Below are positions 36,142 to 45,672 of a stretch of 64,000 nt of DNA, piece by piece. The DNA comes from JBBSDP01 sp963754335 (lineage in GTDB: Bacteria > Planctomycetota > Phycisphaerae > Tepidisphaerales > Tepidisphaeraceae). The stretch is taken from the NCBI GenBank assembly GCA_963754335.1, contig CAVWFQ010000001.1:367771-431770 (forward strand), given 5' to 3'. The notes below the pieces were generated by a model, which was not told the origin of the DNA, searched no databases, and saw nothing but the letters and a program-made list of their open reading frames with translations. Within the stretch, counting starts at the first letter, position 1. Every line of letters begins with the position of its first letter. Position numbers and translations under genes: made by a program.

Positions 36142-37059
36142 ATGGGCGAGAAGTCATTCCTGGTGCAGCGGTTCGCCAAGATTCCGCTGGGTCTTTACCA
36201 CGTGGTCGGTTACAGCGTAGCCGGCGAGGAAACCGTGGTGCAGGTTCCCGAGCTGAATGTCTGCTTCGATATCGGCCGCGCCCCGCACTTTGCACTCACC
36301 AGCGATTTCGTCTGCATCACGCACGGGCACATGGACCATCTGGCGGGCCTCCCTTATTACCTCTCGCAACGCTATTTCCAGGGGATGAAGCCCGGGACGA
36401 TCGTGCTCCCGCGCGAGCTGCGCGATCCGGTCGATCGCCTGCTGCGCTGCTGGCGCGATGTCGAGCGCCAGGGGACGCCGTACACGCTCGTCCCGATGGA
36501 GGCCGGCCAACTGCATGAAGTGCGCCGCGATTTCGGAATCCGCGCCGTTGCCACGCATCACGGGGGAGCGAGCCTCGGATATGTCCTGCTGAGCATCCGC
36601 GAAAAACTCAAGGCAGAGTTCTTTGGCAAGAGCGGCATCGAGCTGGCGGAATTGAAGAAGCAGGGAGTGGAGATTCAATACCGCGTGGAAGTGCCGCTGC
36701 TGGCGTTTCTTGGCGATACGACCGCCGGCGCGGTTTTCGACGAGCCGGACGTCCAGAACGCCGAGACCCTCATCACCGAGGTGACTTTTTTCGACGCCGA
36801 TCACAAGAACAAGGCAAAGCTGGGACGCCATCTCCACGTGGACCAGTTCGTCGAGATTCTGCCGAAGCTGAAGAACAAGCAGATCATCATCGGCCATGTT
36901 TCGCGCCGCACCGGAATCCGTCGCGCCCGAAACATCCTGCGCAGGCGCGTGGGGGACGAGCGGATGAAAAACATCGAATTCCTGATGGACTTCGATGGGG
37001 CGCGGGATGAAGGGGATGTTGAGGACACCGGGCCGCCACCGGCGGATACGGCGGAGTAA
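36142..37059 (+). CDS. MBL-fold hydrolase, RNase Z-like
   Basis: 305 residues. Metal motif 'CITHGHMDHLAGLPYYL' (HxHxDH) with further ligands in 'ATHHGGASLGYVL', 'FLGDTTAG' and 'GRHLHVDQFVEIL'. The layout, including 'FDIGRAP' before and 'IIGHVSRRTG' after, fits RNase Z-like nucleases and related phosphodiesterases. Without the exosite arm of tRNase Z it could process other nucleic acids or a small ester. Ends with an acidic tail 'EGDVEDTGPPPADTAE'. Intact. Confidence 0.82.
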   Translation: MGEKSFLVQRFAKIPLGLYHVVGYSVAGEETVVQVPELNVCFDIGRAPHFALTSDFVCITHGHMDHLAGLPYYLSQRYFQGMKPGTIVLPRELRDPVDRLLRCWRDVERQGTPYTLVPMEAGQLHEVRRDFGIRAVATHHGGASLGYVLLSIREKLKAEFFGKSGIELAELKKQGVEIQYRVEVPLLAFLGDTTAGAVFDEPDVQNAETLITEVTFFDADHKNKAKLGRHLHVDQFVEILPKLKNKQIIIGHVSRRTGIRRARNILRRRVGDERMKNIEFLMDFDGARDEGDVEDTGPPPADTAE

Positions 37060-37074
37060 TTCGAATCTCGCTTT

Positions 37075-37160
37075 TCCTACTCCTACTCCTACTCCTACTC
37101 CTACTCGTTCTTTTTTCGAATTTAAGACGAGTAGGAGTAGGAGTAAGAGTAGGAGTAGGA
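37075..37160. repeat. palindrome of TACTCC hexamers, copy 3
   Basis: Left arm five tandem 'tactcc', right arm the inverse, AT-rich loop 'ttcttttttcgaatttaag'. Between two plus-strand genes, 26 nt before the MazG-like ATG. Confidence 0.88.
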
Positions 37161-37185
37161 TTGCGGTTCAGGTTAGCATACCTCC

Positions 37186-37470
37186 ATGAACTCCGATCCC
37201 CTCACCCTTCGCGAATTTCAGAAACACATCTCCGAACGATATGAGCAGACCGATCGCACCCGCGGAACGCCGGCGACTTTCATGTGGTTTGTCGAGGAGG
37301 TCGGGGAGCTCGCCACAGCGCTTCACGGCGATGACCGCGGCAATCTGCGCGAGGAATTTGCCGATGTCCTCGCCTGGCTCTGCACGCTGGCCAATATCAA
37401 CGGCGTCGATCTCAGCGACGCGATTCAGGATAAATATTTCGGCACCGAGCCGCCAAAAGGAACGAAATAG
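37186..37470 (+). CDS. MazG-like nucleotide pyrophosphohydrolase
   Basis: 94 residues, single MazG-type domain. Metal-binding pattern ExxE...ExxD as 'FVEEVGELATAL' and 'NLREEFADVLAWLC', which coordinates Mg2+ for hydrolysis of nucleoside triphosphates. Length fits the short single-domain members used to clear aberrant or damaged nucleotides. ATG 37186 follows a palindrome with no strong ribosome site. Intact. Confidence 0.9.
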   Translation: MNSDPLTLREFQKHISERYEQTDRTRGTPATFMWFVEEVGELATALHGDDRGNLREEFADVLAWLCTLANINGVDLSDAIQDKYFGTEPPKGTK

Positions 37471-37491
37471 GATTGCGGGCGTTTGCTCATT

Positions 37492-37927
37492 TCATTCCGG
37501 CCAATGCCAGGTTCCCGGTGCATCCGGCTTTTCGACGGCGGATTCGCGGAAACTGACAGCCGTTACCATGACGACGGGCCCGGCGGCGATGAAATCGTCG
37601 TTCTTTGCTTTGAACACGCAAAGGTCACACATATCCGGATGAATGGGGTGATCCTTGCTCCAGAGGTGGGTGATAATCGCTGGCCGGTGTGCGCCGCGCT
37701 GCGCCATCCGGCAGGATGAAATGAACCATCGAGCCTACTTTCGGCTCTTTAGGATGGGCTGGAGCTTTTCCGCCGTGAGTCGTCTCGTGTGCGATGGGCT
37801 CGCAGGCGCTGATCAGATACCCCTTTGCCTCGGCTCTCTTGATCGCATCCGCTTCATCGCGCCCTTCGACGTTCCATTTGGTCTCAACGCCGGACTCCCG
37901 ATCCGCCACGCTCAATCGAAACCACAT
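37492..37927 (-). CDS. conserved protein of phage-like type, one frame shift
   Basis: Segment 1 'MWFRLSVADRESGVETKWNV' and 'RAEAKGYLISACEPI' ends after 'VHFILPDG'; the other frame continues 'AQRGAHRPAIITHLWSKDHP', 'DLCVFKAKNDDF' and 'APGTWHWPE'. The break is near 37700-37712. The pattern 'VHF.LP.G..RPAI.T..W' and 'GTWHWPE' end resembles small hypothetical proteins often found in phages. Joined length about 145. Function unknown. Confidence 0.55.
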
Positions 37928-38061
37928 GGTGCGCCTCCGTCGGCTGAAGAAGACATCAAGATATTCAGATGAATTCCGCTGCAGGGAATTATCACGAGCG
38001 GATTAACTTTTGGCAACACATTCTCAGGTGTGACTGCAATTCATATTGTCGGTCAGGATGT

Positions 38062-39654
38062 TCACGGTGCGGCGGGATTGTTTGCGGCCGGAACCAGCCG
38101 GTGCAGCAGAAACGGCTCGGGATCCGCCGTAGTCTGAACTGCGGGACCCATCTGCGGTCCGACCACCAACCCGCTCGCCCGGATCCAATCAGGGGCGTGA
38201 TCCCCCGCCGGAAGAAGCACAAAAACCGGCGCGGTTTTCGGATCGATCGACATCCGTTCCGGCGTGTTGGTGGCATAACAATGGCTGCGGAACGTCAGAA
38301 TGCGCCCAAGCTTTGGGGGCACGATCACCCATCCGCCCGGCACGATGTTCGCGTCCAGCAACCGGGCCAGCGGTCCGATGGCGGCAAATCGCCCCGCCTG
38401 AAAATGCGCAAGAAATGGACGGCGGTGTTGTTCGACCACCATTTCTCCGATGCGGGCGATGTTGGTCCCGAAACCCGCGCAGAGCAATGCCAGGAAAAGC
38501 AGATCCCCCCAGGGTTGCCGCACATGACGATTGATCCAGACCAGGGTTCGCCACCACGTATAAATCAGCAGCGGAAGGATCGGGAGGAAATAGCGATCAA
38601 GCGGCCGCACGGCAACGAGCATCAGCAGAACGGTCAGAAAAACCCAGATTCCCCACATCGGGCGAATGCGGCAGAGCCATGCCCCCGCAAGGATCACAAA
38701 CACCGCCACAAGCGAATTGAGACCCGTTCCAATACGAGTTCCAAAAAGTCCCTGGGCCGCCGATGCCTCAAAGAGACGCGGCAGAAACTCACAGAGGCCG
38801 CGGTGAACGATGGCTCCCATTTGCGTCAGGATGGTTCCGACGAATGCTTCTTCGTATTCCCCGGTCACGTGCTCGCCTCCGCCGCGGCGCGGATCGAGCC
38901 AGTAGAAGCAACCTGCGACGAGCGCGACGAGCAGCAGCCCGACAATCGCCTGGGGGGCGCGGGCGGGCTGGCGGATCAGGGAGTACAGAAGCGTGAGGAT
39001 GATCGCCAGAAGCAACGCCCACATGACCGGGCGCGTGAGAACCGCAAAACAGAGCCCTCCGACGAGAAGCGCCCAGTCGAGCCAGCTCGTGCGGCGCGCG
39101 TCATTCGGTCGGCGATGAAAAACCGCTTCGAATCCGGCGAAGAACGCGAGAACCCCGACGAGAAAGGGCAGGTCGGTCAGGACCTCGAAGCAGTAGCGAT
39201 AGAAAAGCCGCGTGAATGCAAGTCCGATGGTTACGACGACCGCCGTGGTCCGATCCGCATGCAGCAGAAACAACCGGTAAGTCAGGGCCAGGGCTGCAAT
39301 TCCCATCAAGGGCATCATCAGCAACGACGCGAGCAATCCATGGTGCGGAAATATTCGGTATGCGGCGCCGACGAGAAGCGGGTAGCCGGGCAGAACCAGT
39401 CGCTGGGTTTGGCCTTGATAGGTGTATCCGCGGCCGGCGGCAAGGTTGCGCCCGATGGTCAGATAAAGGGCGCTGTCAGGATCGGGACGCCACTTTCCGC
39501 TGTTGCCGACGGCCAGGAGAAGGACCAGACCGACGAATATGATTCGTCTATGCCGTTCGACCAGAATCCCAATCTTACTCGAGATCGGCTCGACGGCTTG
39601 CGCCGTCGCGCCCGCGGGTGGATAGGCCAAAACGTCAAGCTGTAAATTACTCAT
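38062..39654 (-). CDS. ArnT/PMT-like membrane glycosyltransferase
   Basis: 530 residues with about 11 hydrophobic helices. After the first helix the loop 'WRPDPDSALYLTIGRNLAAG' carries the D-x-D-type acidic residues that bind the lipid-phosphate sugar donor in GT-C enzymes; 'TYQGQTQRLVLPGYPLLVG' and 'VLTRPVMWALLL' follow. The C-terminal 120 residues form a soluble domain ('NIVPGGWVIVPPKLGRILTF'). It probably transfers a sugar from a polyprenyl carrier at the outer face. A sulfotransferase lies upstream on the same strand with 105 nt between. Intact. Confidence 0.78.
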   Translation of the reverse strand: MSNLQLDVLAYPPAGATAQAVEPISSKIGILVERHRRIIFVGLVLLLAVGNSGKWRPDPDSALYLTIGRNLAAGRGYTYQGQTQRLVLPGYPLLVGAAYRIFPHHGLLASLLMMPLMGIAALALTYRLFLLHADRTTAVVVTIGLAFTRLFYRYCFEVLTDLPFLVGVLAFFAGFEAVFHRRPNDARRTSWLDWALLVGGLCFAVLTRPVMWALLLAIILTLLYSLIRQPARAPQAIVGLLLVALVAGCFYWLDPRRGGGEHVTGEYEEAFVGTILTQMGAIVHRGLCEFLPRLFEASAAQGLFGTRIGTGLNSLVAVFVILAGAWLCRIRPMWGIWVFLTVLLMLVAVRPLDRYFLPILPLLIYTWWRTLVWINRHVRQPWGDLLFLALLCAGFGTNIARIGEMVVEQHRRPFLAHFQAGRFAAIGPLARLLDANIVPGGWVIVPPKLGRILTFRSHCYATNTPERMSIDPKTAPVFVLLPAGDHAPDWIRASGLVVGPQMGPAVQTTADPEPFLLHRLVPAANNPAAP

Positions 39655-39759
39655 TCGCGCACCGATGCCGGTCAGAAACGCCAGGCCAGGTCGTTCCGTG
39701 TCGGCGACATGCTCAGGATGCGCGAATTGTGGTCTTAGTTCCAGTGGGTTGCAAAATTG

Positions 39760-40590
39760 TCAGTACGATTCAGCCCACTTCATATCCGGCTCGTAACCAA
39801 GTTTGATCAGCGCTTCAGGCAACTCGGGCAGCTCGCCCAGGACCTTCTGCAAATAGGTGTGATGTTCCGGCACTGACCACCGGCCAACCAGACTCGCCTC
39901 CACCGGTCGCAACCCGTTCAGCGTGTTGGTCTGAAAATCCGGGCGATCGACCGTGTGAAACTGGCAAAAGGAAATTGCCATTTTTTCGCCGGTAAAGGAT
40001 TCGATTCGTTCCTGAACAGAATCAGGCTGCGAGACGAGATCTTCATATCGAATGAGCGTGGCATCCGGCTGATCGATCTGCTTCAGAAGTGCAACGTAAT
40101 AAGATCGCCATCGTTCGGGACTGACGACATATCCCTCAGGTCCCCCGGTTTTCCGCTGTGAAGTAAGCACATCGCGCGGATCGCGGAGGGTCAGAATAAT
40201 CTTCAATTTCGCCGGGCGCATTGCATAGAAGCATCGAAGGGAATCGAGGCGAAAAAGATCGTGCGGCATCTTGGAGATGACAATGTCGTGATTGCGCCAG
40301 GCATAAGTCGCCGCGCGCCAGCCGCTGAATTCCCTGCCGAAATAGCGGGACTTGGGGATTCCGTTTTCCAGCATCATTTGCAGCAGCGTCGTGCCAGAAC
40401 GTGGAAATCCGCAAATCAGGATGTGCTTTTTTAACGGACGCAGGAGTGGCAGCCCCGTATCGACAATGCGATAAACCGGGCAAAACAGTCGACGCCGTAA
40501 ACGTTTGATGGCGGGCCATTGACTGTCGATCAATCCGTCCCCGGAGGACTGCTGCCTGATCGAAGATTGATCCGATGAGCTTAGGCTCAT
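39760..40590 (-). CDS. PAPS-dependent sulfotransferase
   Basis: 276 residues. 5'-phosphosulfate loop 'LICGFPRSGTTLLQMML' and 3'-phosphate motif 'LRDPRDVLTSQRKTGG' are both clear, so this is a PAPS-dependent carbohydrate- or protein-type sulfotransferase. 'IRYEDLVSQPDSVQERI' follows at the usual distance. No membrane anchor. Near the GT-C glycosyltransferase and a large secreted carbohydrate-binding protein, which suggests sulfation of a glycan. Intact. Confidence 0.9.
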   Translation of the reverse strand: MSLSSSDQSSIRQQSSGDGLIDSQWPAIKRLRRRLFCPVYRIVDTGLPLLRPLKKHILICGFPRSGTTLLQMMLENGIPKSRYFGREFSGWRAATYAWRNHDIVISKMPHDLFRLDSLRCFYAMRPAKLKIILTLRDPRDVLTSQRKTGGPEGYVVSPERWRSYYVALLKQIDQPDATLIRYEDLVSQPDSVQERIESFTGEKMAISFCQFHTVDRPDFQTNTLNGLRPVEASLVGRWSVPEHHTYLQKVLGELPELPEALIKLGYEPDMKWAESY

Positions 40591-40661
40591 GACAGCACTG
40601 TAATGACTGGCATGTCATGAAAATACTGCCAAATGGCACAAAAACGCAATTTTTGTCTTTT

Positions 40662-43388
40662 TCAGTGAAATTCCACCAGCCGCACGACACCAGCTGGAAC
40701 AGTGAGCGTCAATGTCGAGTTGTGCTTCTGTCCCTTCTGCCAGTTCTGCGGCGTGCCCGTGATCCATTCCGCGCTGGCAGTAATCTCTGATGGAACCGTG
40801 AGCGTAACTTCCTGCGACTCCCGCAGATCCGTCGGATTGACGCCATGCTGTGGCTTGTTGATCCCGCGGTTGTTCACCAGCGCGACAACCCATCCGCTGT
40901 CGAGGCGGTTCAGCGTCCATTCCACGTCGCCGGCCACGCGCAATGGAACCAGCGGATCTGCCAGTTGTCCCATCAAGAGTGCCAGCATCGGAACCGGGCG
41001 GCGGTCGACCCCCAGGCCCAGCGGCACGCCGACAAAGATCAGCCTCCCCTTTCCACGGGCTATTGAAACGACGATTGGCCGGCCTTCTGCCGTCGTCGCG
41101 AGTATTTGGAATTTCCCTGGTGTCGGGGGTCGGTAGCGGAAGACATTGGAGTCGAAACTTTTTCCGCTTTCGTTCCAGATGAAGCTCGACGCCTCCGCTT
41201 CCGGCCCCATCTCCGGCAAGGCAAGCTCCGCGACACCCGGTCCGCTCAACTGGCCGGCACAGATCACCAGCGTTGCCCCGCTTTCGATGTCGGCTTCCAG
41301 ACTCTTGCCCCATTCTTCCGAAACATTCACTTCTCCGGCGGCAACCAGAAGCGGATAAGTCGCAGCGATTTCGGTCTTTCGGGGAGCCGTCACGATCACG
41401 TCGAAGATGTCGCCGAAAATGCCGTTGACATAAGTCTGGCGAATCGCGGTGGACGGTTCGTTTTGAGTTTGCGGTGCGGGGAAATAGGCAATATCAAACC
41501 AGCCGCGGATCGAGTCGAAGTGCGCGCCGGCGTCAGAAGTTTGGGATTGAACTGCGGATCGAGCCCGAAGACGCCTGGAGTGAAGAATTCCTGCGAATAC
41601 CCATGCGCTTCGTCGAGCAGGAAAGCGACCGGCGTGTATTGCGTTCCGCGAGGATGCTCGTGCGCCAGCTTGATGACCGCTTCGGTCACACGCCCGCGCG
41701 GCGAGAGTTCGACCGGGAAATCCGTCGCCGGCCGAGTTGCCGCCGGGCTTCCAGTAAATGTCGACCCCTTCTTCGTGGTAAAACGCATCCGCGCCCGCGA
41801 GATGAAAGAGTAGATAATCCTTCAACACCCAGTTGGTGCCCGATCCGGCCCACATGTCGTATTGGTTATCCAGGACATATTTTGCGTTGCCCGGATAGAA
41901 ATAGCTCTCGCGCGAAAAGATCGTCGAGGCGTCCCCGAGATTGCACGATTGATAGTCGACGACTTTCGCGCCGAACTGCCGGGCGGCCCCGCGCAAAAAC
42001 GCCAGCCGGCGGGCGAGCGTCGGGGAATTGCCCGTATTCTCGTGTCCGATTCGTTTGACGCCCCAGTTCACCAGCGCATGGGCAAAGGCTTCCATTCCCG
42101 CCGAGAGGCACGGGATATCAGGACCCCACGCCTGCTCCGGCGTTAGCGGCGCGCCGGCGTAATCGGAATATTTTTTGACCGTCGCCGCCGTGTGAGCATC
42201 GCGAATGGCCGCGAGAATTTCGCCACGCGTGGTCGCCGCGCGAATCCGCACATCCAGCGCCGCCTGATCGGGCGCATCGTATGAAATCCCTTCGCCGGCG
42301 ATGTAGCCGACGAAACGGTCCGAACGCTTTTGCAGGTTGGCGAAGACCGCGGCGCGGTTTGCACCCTTCGGCCATGAAGGTTCGCCGTAATTGAGCAGGA
42401 TGCAGAATTTCCGGTCGGGATGTTGATCCATCCATTTCAGAAACGGCGAATCATCGGCCATGATCGACGGATAAAGCGGAATGTGCCACGCCGCCCCACT
42501 CAGCGGACTGTCGAAAACCGGCGCCGCTTTCCCTGTATACGCGGCAAGAAAATCCTTCAGGATCGGAGCGTCGGACGTGAACGGCCACTCGAAATGTTCG
42601 CCGGGTTTTTTGAGTTCGTCGATCCACGACGGGCCGGTGTTCCAGAGAAACGCGGGAGGGCCATTGGCGATCGTCCAGGCCTTGGGAAGATTGCCGCCGT
42701 CGGCGGCAACGGCCGGCGGATTCTGACCGCCCGATTGCCGCGACTTCTGCATTTCACGCAGAACTTTCCACGTCGCGCAGTCGGGCTTTTCCCGCCCCGC
42801 GGGATGATACGTTTGATCGGTCGTCAGGCAGATGCAGTCGATCTGTCGGCGCGCTTCGGTCGGATCGGTCGTATAGAGCTCGACATGAACGGGACCCTTC
42901 TGAAGATCGACGGAAAAATGGTCCCATCCGAACGCCCAGTCCCACAACAGCTTCATCGGATCCAGATCATCGATCACCGGCTTCTCGCCGAAAACGTGCG
43001 AAACGGTCTTCTCCCCCTGCTTCACCCGAACACCGAACGACTCCTTTTTCCCACGATAGTCTGCATAGCGGACCCAGAGCGTGTAGTTCCCCGCCGCCGG
43101 CGCTTCGGCGTCGCGACCAATGACAATCTCGCCCGGCTCATCAGCGCGGGCAGCGACTGACATCCATTCACTCTCCCCTCCCTGCGTCCACTCCGCGGCG
43201 ACGCCGGGACCGGAGACCGACCAGGAGCCTTTGGTCGTCTGGGCAACGGGTTGGTATGAAAAGTTTGATCCCTTGAGCGGCCCGAATGATTCCGCTTCGA
43301 GCCAGATCGTCTGGGGAAGCTCGGCAGCGCGAAGCGAGGGAACGCCAAGAGCTGAGAATGTGACGAAGAGGAAAAATCTCGCGATCAT
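40662..43388 (-). CDS. large secreted glycoside hydrolase-like protein, two compensating frame shifts
   Basis: About 908 residues. ATG 43388 follows GGAGG by 8 nt; signal peptide 'MIARFFLFVTFSALGVPSLR'. Residues about 25-180 form a jelly-roll-like module ('LEAESFGPLKGSNFSYQPV', 'GNYTLWVRYADYRGK'). A probable TIM barrel follows ('WHIPLYPSIMADDSPFLKWM', 'FCILLNYGEPSWPK', 'IGHENTGNSPTLARRL'). Between about 41740 and 41530 the frame is off: the correct frame reads 'ATDFPVELSPRGRVTEAVIK', 'VAFLLDEAHGYSQEFFTPG'. The C-terminus is beta-rich. No named family recognised; catalytic residues not assigned. Confidence 0.7.
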   Translation of the reverse strand: MIARFFLFVTFSALGVPSLRAAELPQTIWLEAESFGPLKGSNFSYQPVAQTTKGSWSVSGPGVAAEWTQGGESEWMSVAARADEPGEIVIGRDAEAPAAGNYTLWVRYADYRGKKESFGVRVKQGEKTVSHVFGEKPVIDDLDPMKLLWDWAFGWDHFSVDLQKGPVHVELYTTDPTEARRQIDCICLTTDQTYHPAGREKPDCATWKVLREMQKSRQSGGQNPPAVAADGGNLPKAWTIANGPPAFLWNTGPSWIDELKKPGEHFEWPFTSDAPILKDFLAAYTGKAAPVFDSPLSGAAWHIPLYPSIMADDSPFLKWMDQHPDRKFCILLNYGEPSWPKGANRAAVFANLQKRSDRFVGYIAGEGISYDAPDQAALDVRIRAATTRGEILAAIRDAHTAATVKKYSDYAGAPLTPEQAWGPDIPCLSAGMEAFAHALVNWGVKRIGHENTGNSPTLARRLAFLRGAARQFGAKVVDYQSCNLGDASTIFSRESYFYPGNAKYVLDNQYDMWAGSGTNWVLKDYLLFHLAGADAFYHEEGVDIYWKPGGNSAGDGFPGRTLAARACDRSGHQAGARASSRNAIHAGRFPARRSAWVFAGILHSRRLRARSAVQSQTSDAGAHFDSIRGWFDIAYFPAPQTQNEPSTAIRQTYVNGIFGDIFDVIVTAPRKTEIAATYPLLVAAGEVNVSEEWGKSLEADIESGATLVICAGQLSGPGVAELALPEMGPEAEASSFIWNESGKSFDSNVFRYRPPTPGKFQILATTAEGRPIVVSIARGKGRLIFVGVPLGLGVDRRPVPMLALLMGQLADPLVPLRVAGDVEWTLNRLDSGWVVALVNNRGINKPQHGVNPTDLRESQEVTLTVPSEITASAEWITGTPQNWQKGQKHNSTLTLTVPAGVVRLVEFH

Positions 43389-43477
43389 GGACGCGCCTCC
43401 GCGAAGTGCCCCTCCGTAGTGAGGTACTTCCAATTCCGCTGTGCGCTCACTCGCCAAGAAGCGGTTTCAGAATTCCA

Positions 43478-43684
43478 GTGGCACGGGCTTCCAGCCCGTG
43501 AGGCGTGTACTCACGCCGGCTCGGTCGTACTCGGCCGAGAACAGCACGAGCGCAGCGTTCTTGGACTCCCGGGAGAAGAACGCTTCGCTCTTGCTGGATC
43601 GGTGGAGTACGGATTCGACGGTGCTCACCGCAGGCCACCGCTTGCCACGGAGTACCGCGGCCACGGGCAGGATGCTCGTGCCAC
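43478..43684. repeat. multi-hairpin element, copy 2
   Basis: Same order as 19780-19970 but with changed stems: H1 CACGGGC/GCCCGTG (43482-43500), H2 GGCGTG/CACGCC loop TACT (43502-43517), H3 CTCGGTCG/CGGCCGAG loop TACT (43520-43539), linker 'acagcacgagcg', central 15-bp stem 43548-43562 with 43576-43590 (one mismatch), and H6 CACGGGC/GCTCGTG near 43662-43680. Fills the gap between the exoprotein start and the isomerase stop, with a minus-strand gene on either side. Confidence 0.8.
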
Positions 43685-43730
43685 GAAAAGACGACGCAAT
43701 CGGTCGTGAAACGGCTTCTAAGGCAAGCGG

Positions 43731-44789
43731 CTACACCGCGCTCTTCCCCATCAGATTCTTCAGGATGAACCGTTCCAGCCCTTCGTAATCGCGGTCCTCG
43801 ACAAACCCCTGCCAGACCTTGCGGTCGATTTCGTGAACCAGATCGACCAGGTCGAGGAAAATCTCCTTCGAATGTTTCAGATGAAGAAATGATTTCTCCG
43901 CCGGCTGAGTCCGCATCGCCTTCACGTCTAGTCCGATCACCTCGCCGTGTTTTCCGTAGCCATGCCGGACGAGCACATCCACCTGGTTAAACGCGCGGCG
44001 AAGATCGACGGCGCCAAAGGTTTTGTCCTGGTCGTATTTCAGGCCGTTCTGGTCGTTGAGATGAACGCCCCACAGTTTCTTGTGGAACATCGCGTTGGCA
44101 AATTCATCGGAGGGATCGAGGCCAGCGAGGATGCAGTGGGCACTTTCGATCAGCACGCCGACGCGGGACGGATCCGAACTCTTGTAAGCCAGCGCCAGGA
44201 AATGCCCCGTCGTCGGCGCGTACATCAGATCCATCGGCTCGTTTGGCTTCATCTCGCCGAGGATCTTGATCTTCTTATCGTACTCGAGAACCTGATCGAT
44301 AAAATCGAGCATGCGGCCGTATGCGGTGACGGCGTCTTTGGATTCGCGAATGTACGAACCTTCGCGGGCAGGCCACCAGACGAACCGATCCGTCCCGAGC
44401 ACGCGGGCAACATCGCATGTTCGCTTGGCGCGATCGATCGCCCATTTGCGGTCGCTGGCGTTGTTGCTCGTAACCGGGCCGTCAATTCCGTGGCTGTGCT
44501 CCCAATGCCGCGGAGCGCAGATTTCCGCCTTCAGCCCGTGATCATCGAGCAGTTTGCGGATCTCCTTCGCCTTCTTCTCCCGGTCGGCGGGAGAAAAATC
44601 ATCAGGAACCGCATCATCATCGTGAAACTGAACGTATTCGAAGCCAAGTTCCTTGAAGGTCTTCAACTTGTCGGCAAACGCCCGTTCCGGCCGCACCGTC
44701 GGGCCGAACGGGTCCGCCCCCGAATGAAGATTCCACGGCCCGGCCGAAAATTTGAAATCCTTTTTGCTGCTCCAATTCTGCTGCGACAT
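43731..44789 (-). CDS. xylose isomerase-like TIM-barrel sugar isomerase
   Basis: 353 residues. GGAGG lies 6 nt before ATG 44789 ('MSQQNWSSKKDFKFSAGPWN'). Barrel motifs of the xylose isomerase family: 'FGPTVRP', 'VQFHDDDAVPDD', 'VWWPAREGSYI', 'ILGEMKPNEPMDL' and 'WGVHLNDQNGLKYDQDKTFG', which supply the metal ligands (Glu, Asp, His). It would interconvert an aldose and a ketose. An acidic 'HDDDAVP' and the length fit the XylA class, but closely related rhamnose- or other isomerases cannot be excluded. Intact. An in-frame extension upstream is not supported. Confidence 0.85.
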   Translation of the reverse strand: MSQQNWSSKKDFKFSAGPWNLHSGADPFGPTVRPERAFADKLKTFKELGFEYVQFHDDDAVPDDFSPADREKKAKEIRKLLDDHGLKAEICAPRHWEHSHGIDGPVTSNNASDRKWAIDRAKRTCDVARVLGTDRFVWWPAREGSYIRESKDAVTAYGRMLDFIDQVLEYDKKIKILGEMKPNEPMDLMYAPTTGHFLALAYKSSDPSRVGVLIESAHCILAGLDPSDEFANAMFHKKLWGVHLNDQNGLKYDQDKTFGAVDLRRAFNQVDVLVRHGYGKHGEVIGLDVKAMRTQPAEKSFLHLKHSKEIFLDLVDLVHEIDRKVWQGFVEDRDYEGLERFILKNLMGKSAV

Positions 44790-45078
44790 CTGACGCCTCC
44801 ATATACGGATTGATGAAACCGCGGCGGGTAATTTAAGGGGGAAAGCGCCCGCTCGCCAGTGGGCCTGGCACTGGAGCGTGACAGAATCGTGCGCCCGCAA
44901 CAAATTTTCCCCTCGCCCGAGACTCCGAAAGAGCTGCGCACGAAGTAAGCGGGAAAGCACTCGGAAAAGGAGAGAACTTTCCCGCTTACTCCGTGTGCGG
45001 CTCCTCCTTACGCTTCTGGCGACGACAACATTCCACAAACTCTATTATCGGACGAATCGACGTGCGCTTATCCTGTGG
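44790..45078. other. intergenic region with a 20-bp hairpin
   Basis: Holds an inverted repeat (left arm 44938-44957, GCACGAAGTAAGCGGGAAAG; right arm 44977-44998) with one base unpaired, and nothing else I recognise. It could terminate the isomerase or the remnant that follows. Confidence 0.5.
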
Positions 45079-45653
45079 CATATGTTCCGGCTGGCGGCGC
45101 GTTTCCTGCATGGTGCTGCTGGCGGCCGTCGCAGTAATGTGGACTGCGCAGTTACCGGTTCGCGGAGTCAATCGAGGTCGGCCGCGGTGCTCGTCGCATT
45201 CTGGTGACGAGCCATCCGGGCCGGATCCGGATGTGCTGGCCTTCCCCGACCGCGTACAGCGATGACAAATTCGCCGCGACATGGGCGAGCACGCCGCGGT
45301 ATCGCGCTCCGCAACCCGAGTACACCGGCGCGATGAAGAGGATTCCGATGCGCATTGGAGATTCTCTCGCGGCCAAACCACTATTGGGACAACGAATGTT
45401 TCATATATGGAGTTTCCATGGTGGGCGTTGGCGGGCTGATTGCCGTGTGGCCCTCCGCCCCCTCGGTCCAGAAACTTTCACGCTATGCCGCCGCCGTGGG
45501 CAAGGGCACTGTCGAAATTGTGGATATGATCTGCGAACAACGCCGGACCAATGTCCGGAATGCGGCTGGATACCGCAGGCCGGCTCAAGGCGTCGTCTCG
45601 TCGCCCAATTATTCTTGTGGAGCTGGGGAATTCCATCACTGAATTTGCGGTAA
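45079..45653 (+). pseudogene. remnant of a planctomycete zinc-ribbon membrane protein
   Basis: The frame holds 'GHCRNCGYDLRTTPDQCPEC', a four-cysteine ribbon typical of short planctomycetal membrane proteins. The preceding membrane part is only readable by changing frame: 'RRVSCMVLLAAVAVMWTAQL' from about 45095 and 'MVGVGGLIAVWPSAPSVQK' near 45420. At least two shifts would be needed, so I treat it as broken. Function of the family is unknown. Confidence 0.55.
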
Positions 45654-45672
45654 TCCGACAACTCGGCGCAAC

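Noticed and set aside
37969..39645. 558-codon open frame on the plus strand
   Set aside because: Opposite the GT-C glycosyltransferase; composition is Arg/Gln/Asp-rich and non-native.
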